Origin: Pseudomonas syringae
GTDB taxonomy: Bacteria; Pseudomonadota; Gammaproteobacteria; Pseudomonadales; Pseudomonadaceae
NCBI RefSeq assembly: GCF_001698815.1
Contig: NZ_LGSI01000044.1
Location: forward strand, 1 to 64,000
Length of the DNA: 64,000 bases
Direction of reading: 5' to 3'
Shown: in pieces, positions 22,425 to 35,722 of the stretch
Position numbering within the stretch: the first letter of the stretch is position 1
How the letters are laid out: every line of letters starts with the position of its first letter
Notes under the pieces: generated by a model
What the model was told of the DNA's origin: nothing
The model's input: the letters and a program-made list of their open reading frames with translations, nothing else
The model's database searches: none
Position numbers and translations under genes: made by a program

Positions 22425-23750
22425 TCAGTGGAACTGTTCTTCTTCGGTGGAGCCGGTCAGCGCCGTTACCGATGAAGTGCCGCCCTGAATGACCGTGGTC
22501 ATGTCGTCGAAGTAGCCAGTGCCGACTTCCTGCTGGTGCTGCACAAAGGTGTAGCCTTTGGCGGCGTCAGCGAATTCCTGCTCTTGCAGTTTCACGTAGG
22601 CAGTCATGTCGTTGCGGGCGTAGTCGTGCGCCAGGTTGAACATGCTGTGCCACATGTTGTGGATGCCGGCCAGAGTGATGAACTGGTGCTTGTAGCCCAT
22701 TGCCGACAGCTCGCGCTGAAATTTCGCAATGGTCGCGTCGTCCAGGTTCTTCTTCCAGTTGAAGGATGGCGAGCAGTTGTACGACAGAAGTTGGTCCGGG
22801 TATTCCTTTTTGATCGCTTCAGCGAAGCGACGGGCTTCGTCCAGATCCGGCTTGGCGGTTTCACACCAGATCAGATCGGCGTACGGCGCGTAGGCCAGAC
22901 CGCGGGAGATAGCCTGGTCCAGTCCGGCGCGAACTTTATAGAAGCCTTCTGGCGTGCGGGTGCCAGTCACGAACTCCTTGTCGTACGGGTCGCAATCCGA
23001 CGTCAGCAAGTCTGCAGCGTTCGCGTCGGTACGGGCCAGAATAATGGTCGGTACACCAGCGACGTCTGCTGCCAGACGCGCAGCGGTCAGCTTTTGCACG
23101 GCCTCCTGAGTTGGCACCAGTACTTTGCCGCCCATGTGGCCGCATTTCTTGACCGAGGCCAGCTGATCTTCGAAGTGAACGCCTGCAGCGCCAGCTTCGA
23201 TCATGCTTTTCATCAGTTCGTAAGCGTTCAGCACGCCGCCAAAACCGGCTTCGGCATCGGCAACGATTGGTGCGAAGTAGTCGATATAGCCTTCATCGCC
23301 TGGATTTTTACCGGCTTTCCACTGGATCTGGTCAGCGCGGCGGAACGAATTGTTGATGCGCTTGACCACAGTTGGAACCGAATCCACCGGGTACAACGAC
23401 TGATCCGGGTACATCGACTCTGCCGAGTTGTTGTCGGCGGCCACTTGCCAGCCGGACAGGTAAATCGCCTGAATGCCGGCCTTGACCTGCTGCACAGCCT
23501 GACCGCCGGTCAGGGCGCCCATGCAGTTGACGAAGTCCTTGTCAGGACGGAACGAAGGCTTGGCACCCTGGGTGACCAGATTCCAGAGCTTTTCCGCGCC
23601 CAGTTTGGCGAATGTGTGTTCAGGTTGAACCGAGCCACGCAGGCGGACGACATCAGCGGCGGAATAAGTACGGGTCACGTTTTTCCAGCGCGGATTTTCA
23701 GCCCAGTCTTTTTCGAGAGCTGCTATTTGTTGTTCGCGTGTCAGTGCCAT
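22425..23750 (-). CDS. aceA: Isocitrate lyase
   Basis: Cleaves isocitrate to glyoxylate and succinate, the first step of the glyoxylate bypass (cytoplasm). The 441-residue protein has the catalytic loop KKCGHMGGK and other ICL signatures such as GWQVAADNN near residue 100. The start at 23750 (MALTREQQ) has GAGG 9 bases upstream and gives the length known for Pseudomonas AceA; the open frame extends 29 codons further without support. It is transcribed alone, between the nuo operon and the small secretin-like gene. Confidence 0.96.
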   Translation of the reverse strand: MALTREQQIAALEKDWAENPRWKNVTRTYSAADVVRLRGSVQPEHTFAKLGAEKLWNLVTQGAKPSFRPDKDFVNCMGALTGGQAVQQVKAGIQAIYLSGWQVAADNNSAESMYPDQSLYPVDSVPTVVKRINNSFRRADQIQWKAGKNPGDEGYIDYFAPIVADAEAGFGGVLNAYELMKSMIEAGAAGVHFEDQLASVKKCGHMGGKVLVPTQEAVQKLTAARLAADVAGVPTIILARTDANAADLLTSDCDPYDKEFVTGTRTPEGFYKVRAGLDQAISRGLAYAPYADLIWCETAKPDLDEARRFAEAIKKEYPDQLLSYNCSPSFNWKKNLDDATIAKFQRELSAMGYKHQFITLAGIHNMWHSMFNLAHDYARNDMTAYVKLQEQEFADAAKGYTFVQHQQEVGTGYFDDMTTVIQGGTSSVTALTGSTEEEQFH

Positions 23751-24303
23751 GGAGATAAACCTCGTCGCAAAAGTATCGCATCGGTTTTGGGTGGAAAATT
23801 CCTTGCTCCGCCAAAACGCCCCGGTTATCGAAGGCACATGGATGGCTGCTCGCTGATCAGAGAAGTGGCTGATCGAGCCTGGTTTGCGTGGTTGCGACGG
23901 GTGAACGATGAGCTCAAGTCGGGAAGAGCGGGCATATGGCCTGACCCATGTCTGCAGTTTGGCTCGTGGATGCCTTCATGCAGTCATTTGACGGGTTGAG
24001 CTATCGACCTATTACGCTTCCGTCCCTCAGGACAACTTCGTTCCAGTAGCAACCTCGTCAAACTGCCTTGTGGGCGGTACAGACACGAATCGGCTCAAGT
24101 GGGTAGGTTAGAGCGCGATCCGAAGGCTCTTTGCAGGGCCTCTGATTAGCGGGAGCGGGGCAATCATGCCTCGTCGTATTTAACCCGTCAAACGTTTTGT
24201 AGTGCTTTTATGCGTCCACTACATCTTTGGTCTAATACGACTAGTCAGTCAGTTCCGGGCCCTTCAGTGCTGATTTTTCTGCGACCGCCGACAGGTAGCG
24301 GCT
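23751..24303. other. Intergenic region upstream of aceA
   Basis: A 553-base gap between the aceA start and the stop of the secretin-like gene, both on the minus strand. It contains the aceA leader and an inverted repeat TGTAGTG (24198-24204) / CACTACA (24217-24223), spaced 12 bases. I see no credible gene, terminator or known riboswitch in it. Confidence 0.6.
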
Positions 24304-25044
24304 TCAGTCGAGCGTTTCGACCTTGACGCGCAGCGTCATGTCTTCCCGGCCTTGCGTGGAATAGCGATTAGCCAGACCTTGCTGATCGGCGACCGACTGG
24401 TCGCTGGCACCGGCGAGCGTGATCCATTCGCCCAGGCGTCCACTGACCTGGCTGTCGGTGCTTTGTACCTTGATGACGTCCGGCCGTTCCTGGCTCAGGC
24501 GATCACGGTTGGTGGTGATGCTCAGGTGTACCGTGTCGCCGGTGACGCTGGCGGTCACGTAAAAACCCTGGGTAACGTTGCGGTACTCGGTGTTGCTCTG
24601 TGCATAGCCGTAGGAATCGGATTGCGAGGTGGTCAGCGGCACGCTTTGCCCTATCTGGATCAGCGCTGGCGCACCTTCAGTGGTCTGTACTTGCTGGACG
24701 CCGCCTTCACGGCTGGCGGTGCCGTAATTGATGATGCGCGACTGATTGGCGCCTTGTGTGTTGCGCGCTGCACTGTCGCTGGTATCGACGCTGATCAGCA
24801 GGCGCTTGGGCGCGGTATCGAGTTGCGTGATCAGGGCGCGCAGCTCGTCGATCTTGCGCGGTTCGGCATTGATGATCAGTTGGTTGTTGTAAGCGCTAAC
24901 TTTGCCATCCTGGCCAAGGAATGATTTCGCCACCGGCAGCAGCTCATCGCTGGTGCGAAAATTGAGTGGCACTACTTCGGTAGCGGCCATGACGCACACG
25001 CTACATGTGATGAGTATTGAGGTGAGCAGGCTGCGCAGGAACAT
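24304..25044 (-). CDS. Small secretin-like protein (NolW domain plus partial secretin domain)
   Basis: A 246-residue exported protein. Signal peptide about 1-21 (MFLRSLLTS..VMAA). Residues about 25-80 read as a secretin NolW/N3-type repeat (VPLNFRTSDELLPVAKSFLG, then INAEPRKIDELRALITQLD). Residues about 135-200 resemble the start of the secretin beta domain (IQIGQSVPLTTSQ, VTASVTGDTVHLSITTNRD). Full secretins are usually over 500 residues, so this is a short version unlikely to form a normal outer-membrane ring. It has no secretion genes around it. Position next to aceA matches P. aeruginosa PA2633, a conserved hypothetical. Start at 25044 is chosen for the signal peptide and an upstream GGAG. 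Function unknown. Confidence 0.72.
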   Translation of the reverse strand: MFLRSLLTSILITCSVCVMAATEVVPLNFRTSDELLPVAKSFLGQDGKVSAYNNQLIINAEPRKIDELRALITQLDTAPKRLLISVDTSDSAARNTQGANQSRIINYGTASREGGVQQVQTTEGAPALIQIGQSVPLTTSQSDSYGYAQSNTEYRNVTQGFYVTASVTGDTVHLSITTNRDRLSQERPDVIKVQSTDSQVSGRLGEWITLAGASDQSVADQQGLANRYSTQGREDMTLRVKVETLD

Positions 25045-25206
25045 GTCCCTATCTCCACTGATACGTCTGGAAAGACTTGAGTTTGCCACTTTGTCGGCCT
25101 GAGAGGGGGCAAGTTGAATCGTGCACGGCAAAACGCCCCGCGACCTCATTTCGGCCTGGTCAGGCTGAAGTGGGGAAGCGGGGCGCTTATTGGCTGTATC
25201 GGGAGA

Positions 25207-25632
25207 TCAGCGGGTATCGCGAACCATGTCGACGTGCGGAAGGCCAGCCTCCAGAAACTCTGCGCTGACGACAGTAAAGCCGTGGCGCTGATAAAACGCT
25301 GTGGCATGCACCTGAGCGCTGAGTTTCTGTGGTTTGAGACCCCGTCGCTCGGCATCGTCGATGACGGCGTTAAGCAGCGCATCGCCGACTTTCAAGCCGC
25401 GCCAGTCCTTGAGAACCGACAGTCTGCCGATTTCACCGTCCGGCAGCAGCCGTGCGGTGCCAATCGGGAAATCACCTTCATAGGCCAGGAAATGAATCGC
25501 GCCAGCATCTTCGGCGTCCCATTCCAGTTCTGCAGGTACGGACTGTTCTGCGATAAACACCGCTTCGCGAATTCTGCGAATCTCAATGTTGTCCTTTTGC
25601 CAGTCGGCGACTCGGACGTGGATTTTATTCAT
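25207..25632 (-). CDS. GNAT family N-acetyltransferase
   Basis: A 141-residue acetyltransferase of the GNAT fold. Beta strand 4 and the acetyl-CoA loop appear as GRLSVLKDWRGLKVGDALL (about 68-86), followed by the alpha4/beta5 region LKPQKLSAQVHATAFYQRHGF, split here as LSAQVHATAFY and QRHGF. The substrate is unknown. The start at 25632 overlaps the end of roxA by eight bases, so the two are probably translated together, and a role in modifying a ribosome-related target is a possible inference. Confidence 0.82.
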   Translation of the reverse strand: MNKIHVRVADWQKDNIEIRRIREAVFIAEQSVPAELEWDAEDAGAIHFLAYEGDFPIGTARLLPDGEIGRLSVLKDWRGLKVGDALLNAVIDDAERRGLKPQKLSAQVHATAFYQRHGFTVVSAEFLEAGLPHVDMVRDTR

Positions 25633-26791
25633 CGGCAAATCCCAGGCTTCCTTGTTTGACCAGTTCACAGAGCAGGTTTCGTCCATGTTCGTCGCTCAGC
25701 CATGGAGCGAGATTTTCGCTGTGCAACGCATCGGCAGCACAGATCATTTTCAACAGTTCACGCAGGTGACCGGGCAGCAGGCGGCTCTGGCCGCTGGCGA
25801 ACAGTAGCAGGTCTTCGTCAACTTCGGACCACGCCAGGCGTGCGCTTGGGTTGCGGATGAGAACTGCACCCTGTTCCAGGCTACCGAGCAAGTCTTCTTC
25901 CTCAAGCTCAGGACCCACTACCAGTTCAGGGTAGCGCGGCTCGGTCATGAACTGGCCGAACCAGGTGAGCAGCAGGCGCTCATCGCCCATATGCTCGGCC
26001 AGCAGGGCTTTCAGGCGATCCAGCGCGTCATGCTGAATCTGGTGCGGATCGCTAACCGGTTGCGCGTCGGCGTCGGTGTAGCGTTCTTCGTCAGGGATGA
26101 ACTGGCTGAGGAAGTCGGTGAAGTGGGTCAGCACTTCGGCAGCGCTGGGTGCGCGAAAGCCGACCGAGTAGGTCAGGCATTCATCGACCGCGACGCCGCA
26201 GTGAGCCAGGCGCGGCGGCAGGTAGAGCATGTCGCCGGGTTCCAGGGTCCATTCTTCGGTGCCCTGGAAGTCAGCAAGTATGCGCAGGTCGGCATGTTGC
26301 AACAGCGCGCTCTCGGCGTCGCACATCTGACCGATCTGCCAGTGGCGCTTGCCGTGGCCTTGCAGCAGGAACACATCGTAGTTATCGAAGTGCGGGCCAA
26401 CGCTGCCACCCGGTGCGGCATAGCTGATCATCACGTCATCAATGCGCCAGCTGGGCAGGAAACGGAAATTCTCCAGCAGCTCGCTGACTTCCGGGACGAA
26501 TTGGTCCACGGCCTGTACCAGCAGGGTCCAGTCACGTTCCGGGAGTTTGCTGAATTCGTCCTCGGCGAAAGGGCCGCGACGCAGCTCCCACGGGCGTTCG
26601 CCGTTTTCGATGACCAGACGCGACTCGACTTCTTCTTCCAGGGCAAGGCCGGCCAGTTCGTCAGGATCGATCGGGCTTTCGAAACCCGGTATCGCCTGAC
26701 GGATCAGCAGGGGCTTTTTCTGCCAGTAGTCACGCAGGAAGACGCGAGCGCTGATGCCGCCCAACAATTGAAGAGGAATATCAGGATTCAT
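25625..26791 (-). CDS. roxA: Ribosomal protein uL16 3-hydroxylase (JmjC/cupin) RoxA
   Basis: A 388-residue Fe(II)/2-oxoglutarate oxygenase of the YcfD/RoxA type, which hydroxylates an arginine of ribosomal protein uL16. The HxD iron motif is in GPHFDNYD (about residues 132-139), and the distal His in LPPRLAHCGVAV. A winged-helix dimerisation region follows. Length is close to E. coli YcfD (373). The start at 26791 (MNPDIPLQL) is preferred to an in-frame start 18 codons upstream. It is the first gene of a two-gene unit with the GNAT gene. Confidence 0.9.
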   Translation of the reverse strand: MNPDIPLQLLGGISARVFLRDYWQKKPLLIRQAIPGFESPIDPDELAGLALEEEVESRLVIENGERPWELRRGPFAEDEFSKLPERDWTLLVQAVDQFVPEVSELLENFRFLPSWRIDDVMISYAAPGGSVGPHFDNYDVFLLQGHGKRHWQIGQMCDAESALLQHADLRILADFQGTEEWTLEPGDMLYLPPRLAHCGVAVDECLTYSVGFRAPSAAEVLTHFTDFLSQFIPDEERYTDADAQPVSDPHQIQHDALDRLKALLAEHMGDERLLLTWFGQFMTEPRYPELVVGPELEEEDLLGSLEQGAVLIRNPSARLAWSEVDEDLLLFASGQSRLLPGHLRELLKMICAADALHSENLAPWLSDEHGRNLLCELVKQGSLGFADE

Positions 26792-26832
26792 GTGTAACCT
26801 ATTGAAAAAACGTGTTTTATAGACAGGAATAA

Positions 26833-26857
26833 AAACGCCCGGCACTGCCGGGCGTGT
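26833..26857 (-). terminator. Rho-independent terminator after purB
   Basis: Stem ACGCCCGGCA / TGCCGGGCGT with a one-base loop, followed by TTTTTA on the minus strand, 20 bases after the purB stop. It also lies in the roxA leader region. Confidence 0.88.
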
Positions 26858-26875
26858 GCAATTGTTTACCGCGGG

Positions 26876-28996
<2,121 letters not shown>

Positions 28997-28997
<1 letters not shown>

Positions 28998-30127
28998 CAA
29001 CGCTTGTCCTTGCTGTGCCACGGTTCGGCGATTTCAATCACGCCGCCACCCAGGCAGATTTCGCCGTCGTAGAACACCACGGACTGACCGGGTGTCACGG
29101 CACGTTGAGGCTCGTCGAAACTGGCTCGATAGCCATCAGCGGTCTGTTCCAGCGTGCACTGCTGATCGCCCTGGCGATAACGCACTTTGGCTGTCAGCCT
29201 GCGCGGCGTGCTCAGGTCGACCGGGTTGACCCAGTAGATCTGCGAGGCGATCAGTGCCTGGGAAAACAGCCATGGATGGTCGTTACCCTGGCCGACGATC
29301 AGCTCGTTGTTTTCCAGATCCTTGACCAGCACGTACCACGGATCATCGCTGGCGTCTTTCAAACCGCCGATGCCCAGGCCCTGGCGCTGGCCGATGGTGT
29401 GGTACATCAGGCCGCTGTGGCGCCCGATGACTTCGCCTTCGGTGGTCTTGATCTCGCCGGGTTGGGCGGGCAGGTATTGACGCAGGAAATCCGTGAAGCG
29501 CCGTTCGCCGATGAAGCAGATGCCGGTGGAGTCTTTCTTCTTGGCGGTGGCCAGGCCGTGTTTCTCGGCGATGGCGCGCACTGCGGGTTTTTCCAGTTCG
29601 CCGACCGGAAATAATGTCCTGGCGATCTGCTCACCGCCCACGGCATGCAGGAAGTAGCTCTGGTCTTTGTTCGCGTCCAGGCCCTTGAGCAGTTCGGTGC
29701 GGCCGTCGATATCGCGGCGGCGCACGTAGTGGCCGGTGGCAATCAGGTCGGCGCCGAGCATCAGGGCGTAGTCGAGAAACGCCTTGAACTTGATTTCGCG
29801 GTTGCAGAGGATGTCCGGGTTCGGCGTACGACCGGCCTTGTATTCGGCCAGGAAATGCTCGAACACGTTGTCCCAGTATTCTGCGGCGAAGTTGGCGGTG
29901 TGCAGCTTTATGCCAATCTTGTCGCAGACGGCCTGGGCGTCGGCCAGGTCTTCGCGAGCGGTGCAGTAGTCCGTTCCATCGTCTTCTTCCCAGTTCTTCA
30001 TGAACAAGCCTTCCACCTGATAACCCTGCTCCATGAGCAGAACGGCGGAAACGGAAGAATCTACGCCGCCGGACATGCCGACGATGACGCGCTTCGTTGC
30101 TGAATCGGAAAGGGCTGGATCACGCAT
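28997..30127 (-). CDS. mnmA: tRNA-specific 2-thiouridylase MnmA
   Basis: Adds sulfur to C2 of the wobble uridine (U34) in tRNA-Lys, -Glu and -Gln, taking persulfide from TusE. The 376-residue protein has the PP-loop SGGVDSS (19-25), the catalytic cysteines in ILCNREIKF (about 107) and GICFIGER (about 204), and GHYVRR in between. The partner relay tusBCDE is encoded at 50.2-51.6 kb in this same window. Confidence 0.97.
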
Positions 30128-30187
30128 AGGGATTCAATGTGTGGCTTCGAAAAGGACGCGATTCTAACAGGCTGAGGTCGCCGAGTC

Positions 30188-30634
30188 TCACACGCTGTCG
30201 CGCAGCATGCTCAGACTGAAGTGCTCGCCGCTCAGGTAATCGTCTACGCAGCGCATTACCAGCTCGCTGCGCCAGCGATCCTGTTCAGCCTGCAATTGAT
30301 CGCGGGTCAGCCACAGCGGGCCGATGATGCCATCGTCCAGCTGATAGTCGGGATGATGACGCAGGGGCTTGGCGGCAAAGCAGATACGCTGATAAGTCAC
30401 GCCGTTGCTGGGCGCGGTGTACAGGTAAATCCCGATGACTCTGGTGAGCTCGACGTCCCAGCCGGTTTCCTCCAGGGTTTCGCGCACTGCGGCGTTTTGC
30501 AGGGTTTCATCCGGGTCCAGATGGCCGGCGGGCTGGTTGAGCACGGCTTTCCCGCCTTTGAGCTCTTCGACGATCAGGAAGCGGCCCTGATCTTCGACAA
30601 TGGTCGCGACGGTAACGTGGGCTTGCCATTGCAT
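30188..30634 (-). CDS. nudJ: Phosphatase NudJ (Nudix hydrolase)
   Basis: A 148-residue Nudix hydrolase. The complete Nudix box GX5EX7REUXEEXGU runs from GHLDPDETLQ through RETLEETGWD (about 36-58). NudJ of E. coli acts on HMP-PP and nucleoside di/triphosphates. It sits directly upstream of mnmA as in E. coli (nudJ-mnmA-hflD-purB). The start at 30634 (MQWQAHVTVA) is chosen because the 56 codons of open frame before it show no family similarity. Confidence 0.92.
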   Translation of the reverse strand: MQWQAHVTVATIVEDQGRFLIVEELKGGKAVLNQPAGHLDPDETLQNAAVRETLEETGWDVELTRVIGIYLYTAPSNGVTYQRICFAAKPLRHHPDYQLDDGIIGPLWLTRDQLQAEQDRWRSELVMRCVDDYLSGEHFSLSMLRDSV

Positions 30635-30698
30635 GGTCAATTTTCTCTGTGCGAACGGTCGGCGCAACAGTGCTGAGGTTTTGCCTGTCGCAGATACA

Positions 30699-30726
30699 GA
30701 AACCCCGGCGCGAGGCCGGGGTTCCT
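30699..30726 (-). terminator. Rho-independent terminator after idh
   Basis: Stem AACCCCGGC / GCCGGGGTT with loop GCGAG or its complement, followed by a short T-run on the minus strand, about 40 bases past the idh stop. Confidence 0.8.
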
Positions 30727-30764
30727 TTAGCGCAGGCGTTTTCAGACGCCTGACCGATGCAGCC

Positions 30765-33480
<2,716 letters not shown>

Positions 33481-34737
33481 ATGGGCTACCAGAAGATTCA
33501 GGTTCCAGCCGTCGGCGAAAAAATCACCGTCAACGCGGATCACTCCTTGAACGTGCCTGATAACCCGATCATTCCCTTCATCGAAGGTGACGGAATCGGC
33601 GTCGATATCAGCCCGGTCATGATCAAGGTGGTCGACGCGGCCGTCGAAAAAGCCTACGGCGGCCAGCGCAAGATCTCCTGGATGGAGGTCTATGCCGGCG
33701 AAAAGGCGACTCAGGTTTACGATCAGGACACCTGGCTGCCCCAGGAAACGCTGGATGCAGTCAAGGATTACGTCGTTTCGATCAAGGGACCGCTGACGAC
33801 CCCGGTCGGTGGCGGAATTCGTTCCTTGAACGTCGCCCTGCGCCAGCAGCTGGACCTGTATGTCTGCCTGCGCCCGGTGCGCTGGTTCGAGGGTGTGCCC
33901 AGCCCGGTCAAGAAGCCCGGCGACGTCGACATGACGATCTTCCGGGAAAACTCCGAAGATATTTATGCCGGGATCGAGTGGAAAGCCGGTTCGCCCGAGG
34001 CTATCAAAGTCATCAAGTTCCTCAAGGAGGAAATGGGCGTCACCAAGATTCGTTTCGACCAGGACTGCGGGATTGGCATCAAGCCGGTTTCAAAGGAAGG
34101 GACGCAGCGCCTGGCGCGCAAGGCCTTGCAGTACGTCGTGGACAACGACCGTGAGTCGCTGACCATTGTGCATAAAGGCAACATCATGAAGTTCACCGAA
34201 GGCGCCTTCAAGGAATGGGCCTACGAGATTGCGGCTCAGGAGTTCGGTGCCACGCTGCTTGATGGTGGTCCGTGGATGCAGTTCAAGAATCCAAAGACCG
34301 GCAGGAATGTCATCGTCAAGGACGCTATCGCCGATGCAATGCTCCAGCAGATTCTGTTGCGCCCCGCCGAATATGACGTGATCGCGACCCTGAATCTCAA
34401 CGGCGACTATCTTTCTGATGCGTTGGCAGCCGAGGTGGGCGGGATCGGCATCGCGCCGGGGGCCAATCTTTCCGACACGGTCGCGATGTTCGAGGCCACG
34501 CATGGCACGGCACCTAAATATGCAGGCAAGGATCAGGTCAATCCGGGTTCGTTGATTTTGTCCGCAGAGATGATGCTGCGTCACATGGGCTGGCTCGAAG
34601 CGGCAGACCTGATCATCAAGGGCACAAACGGCGCTATTTCCGCGAAAACTGTTACCTATGATTTCGAGCGCCTGATGGAGGGCGCGACGCTGCTGTCTTC
34701 ATCAGCCTTCGGCGATGCGCTGATATCTCACATGTGA
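33481..34737 (+). CDS. icd: NADP-dependent isocitrate dehydrogenase, dimeric
   Basis: The 418-residue TCA-cycle enzyme of the E. coli Icd type. Visible are the N-terminal FIEGDGIG and the active-site/phosphorylation loop [13 protein letters not shown]; Ser115 here corresponds to E. coli Ser113, the AceK phosphorylation target. Conserved C-terminal [20 protein letters not shown] sequence appears as [16 protein letters not shown]. The start at 33481 ([10 protein letters not shown]) has GGGAG about 10 bases upstream. An in-frame ATG at 33424 lacks a ribosome site. AceK is not encoded in the window. Confidence 0.96.
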   Translation: MGYQKIQVPAVGEKITVNADHSLNVPDNPIIPFIEGDGIGVDISPVMIKVVDAAVEKAYGGQRKISWMEVYAGEKATQVYDQDTWLPQETLDAVKDYVVSIKGPLTTPVGGGIRSLNVALRQQLDLYVCLRPVRWFEGVPSPVKKPGDVDMTIFRENSEDIYAGIEWKAGSPEAIKVIKFLKEEMGVTKIRFDQDCGIGIKPVSKEGTQRLARKALQYVVDNDRESLTIVHKGNIMKFTEGAFKEWAYEIAAQEFGATLLDGGPWMQFKNPKTGRNVIVKDAIADAMLQQILLRPAEYDVIATLNLNGDYLSDALAAEVGGIGIAPGANLSDTVAMFEATHGTAPKYAGKDQVNPGSLILSAEMMLRHMGWLEAADLIIKGTNGAISAKTVTYDFERLMEGATLLSSSAFGDALISHM

Positions 34738-34760
34738 ATCTGATTGCTGCGAGGTAAGCC

Positions 34761-34796
34761 AAATCGGCCGGTTCAAGTCTCTGAACCGGCCGATTT
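34761..34796. terminator. Long hairpin between icd and cspD
   Basis: AAATCGGCCGGTTCA / TGAACCGGCCGATTT, a perfect 15-bp stem with a 6-base loop. It separates the convergent icd and cspD genes. The T-runs are short on both sides, but its place after both stops supports a shared terminator. Confidence 0.8.
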
Positions 34797-34831
34797 GTCA
34801 GATGGCGTAGTGGGTCGCACGCCGGGGGTCG

Positions 34832-35107
34832 TCAGGCAGTAACTTTATCGGTCTTGCTTGCGTGACTTGGGATTTCAGCGGGTGCCGAAGCGTTATCGCT
34901 TACGACGGCTGCCTGAATATTCACAGCATGCAAGCCCTTGGGCCCCTGAATGATCTCAAAATTGACCGCTTGGCCAGCCTTGAGGGTTTTGTAGCCGTCC
35001 ATCTTGATGGCCGAGTAATGGGCGAACAGATCTTCTTCTTTGCCGTCGGCAAGGATGAAGCCATAGCCTTTTGCATTATTGAACCACTTGACCTTACCGC
35101 TGAGCAT
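34832..35107 (-). CDS. cspD: Cold-shock-like protein CspD
   Basis: A 91-residue cold-shock-domain protein with RNA-binding motifs KGYGFI and LFAHYSAI and the strand VNFEIIQGPKGLHAVNI. In E. coli CspD inhibits replication initiation in stationary phase and is a Lon substrate. The C-terminal tail of about 25 residues beyond the CSD fits CspD rather than CspA. The start at 35107 has AGGGA 7 bases upstream. It is divergent from clpS, as in E. coli. Confidence 0.92.
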   Translation of the reverse strand: MLSGKVKWFNNAKGYGFILADGKEEDLFAHYSAIKMDGYKTLKAGQAVNFEIIQGPKGLHAVNIQAAVVSDNASAPAEIPSHASKTDKVTA

Positions 35108-35201
35108 AGTCACATCCCTCTGCAAAGGACTCCGTTGGGAGTATCATCCACCTCATCCGCCGGACCTAAAAAAATTTTGGTTGACTGCGCGGACCCTTTT
35201 T

Positions 35202-35214
35202 ACCCAATGTGGGT
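35202..35214. promoter_or_regulatory. Short palindrome in the cspD-clpS promoter region
   Basis: ACCCA-ATG-TGGGT, 5-base arms, in the divergent region between cspD and clpS. A possible operator for either gene, but short enough to be chance. Confidence 0.25.
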
Positions 35215-35329
35215 TCTATTGTTTGTAACACCGTTTAGCCGATAGTCAAGGTCATGCGGCGGTCCGTTTGAAAACCGGTCAGACTGAGGCTAATTATTTT
35301 CAATCCGCCTTCTACGAACTTTTCTTTCC

Positions 35330-35692
35330 ATGCATGCAATCAGCAAGATTCGACTAACATTCAATCAGGACAGTCCAGGTTCCCGTGAGGATGACGCGGC
35401 TGGCATCGCAGTTCAGGACGCCAAGCCGACGCTACAGGCGCCGCCGATGTACAAGGTGGTTTTATTTAACGACGATTACACCCCGATGGATTTCGTTGTT
35501 GAAGTGCTCGAGGTGTTTTTTAACCTGAATCGTGAGCTGGCGACCAAGGTCATGCTGGCCGTCCATACAGAGGGACGGGCAGTATGTGGATTGTTTACCC
35601 GCGACATCGCCGAGACCAAGGCAACGCAGGTGAACCAATACGCCAGGGAAAGCCAGCATCCGCTACTCTGTGAGATCGAGAAGGACGGTTAA
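35330..35692 (+). CDS. clpS: ATP-dependent Clp protease adaptor ClpS
   Basis: A 120-residue N-recognin that binds N-terminal Leu, Phe, Tyr and Trp and delivers N-degron substrates to ClpAP. The core [20 protein letters not shown] (about 37-56) and the later [19 protein letters not shown] are the family hallmarks. The N-terminal extension (1-35) inhibits ClpA when engaged. clpA follows after 30 bases, so they form an operon. Confidence 0.97.
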   Translation: MHAISKIRLTFNQDSPGSREDDAAGIAVQDAKPTLQAPPMYKVVLFNDDYTPMDFVVEVLEVFFNLNRELATKVMLAVHTEGRAVCGLFTRDIAETKATQVNQYARESQHPLLCEIEKDG

Positions 35693-35722
35693 ACGCCGAC
35701 CACTTGGGTATGAGGTGAAGCT

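Noticed and set aside
24231..24244. TAATACGACT string resembling a phage T7 promoter
   Set aside because: Only the first ten bases match; the rest (AGTCAGTC) differs from the T7 consensus, and no T7-like phage genes are present.
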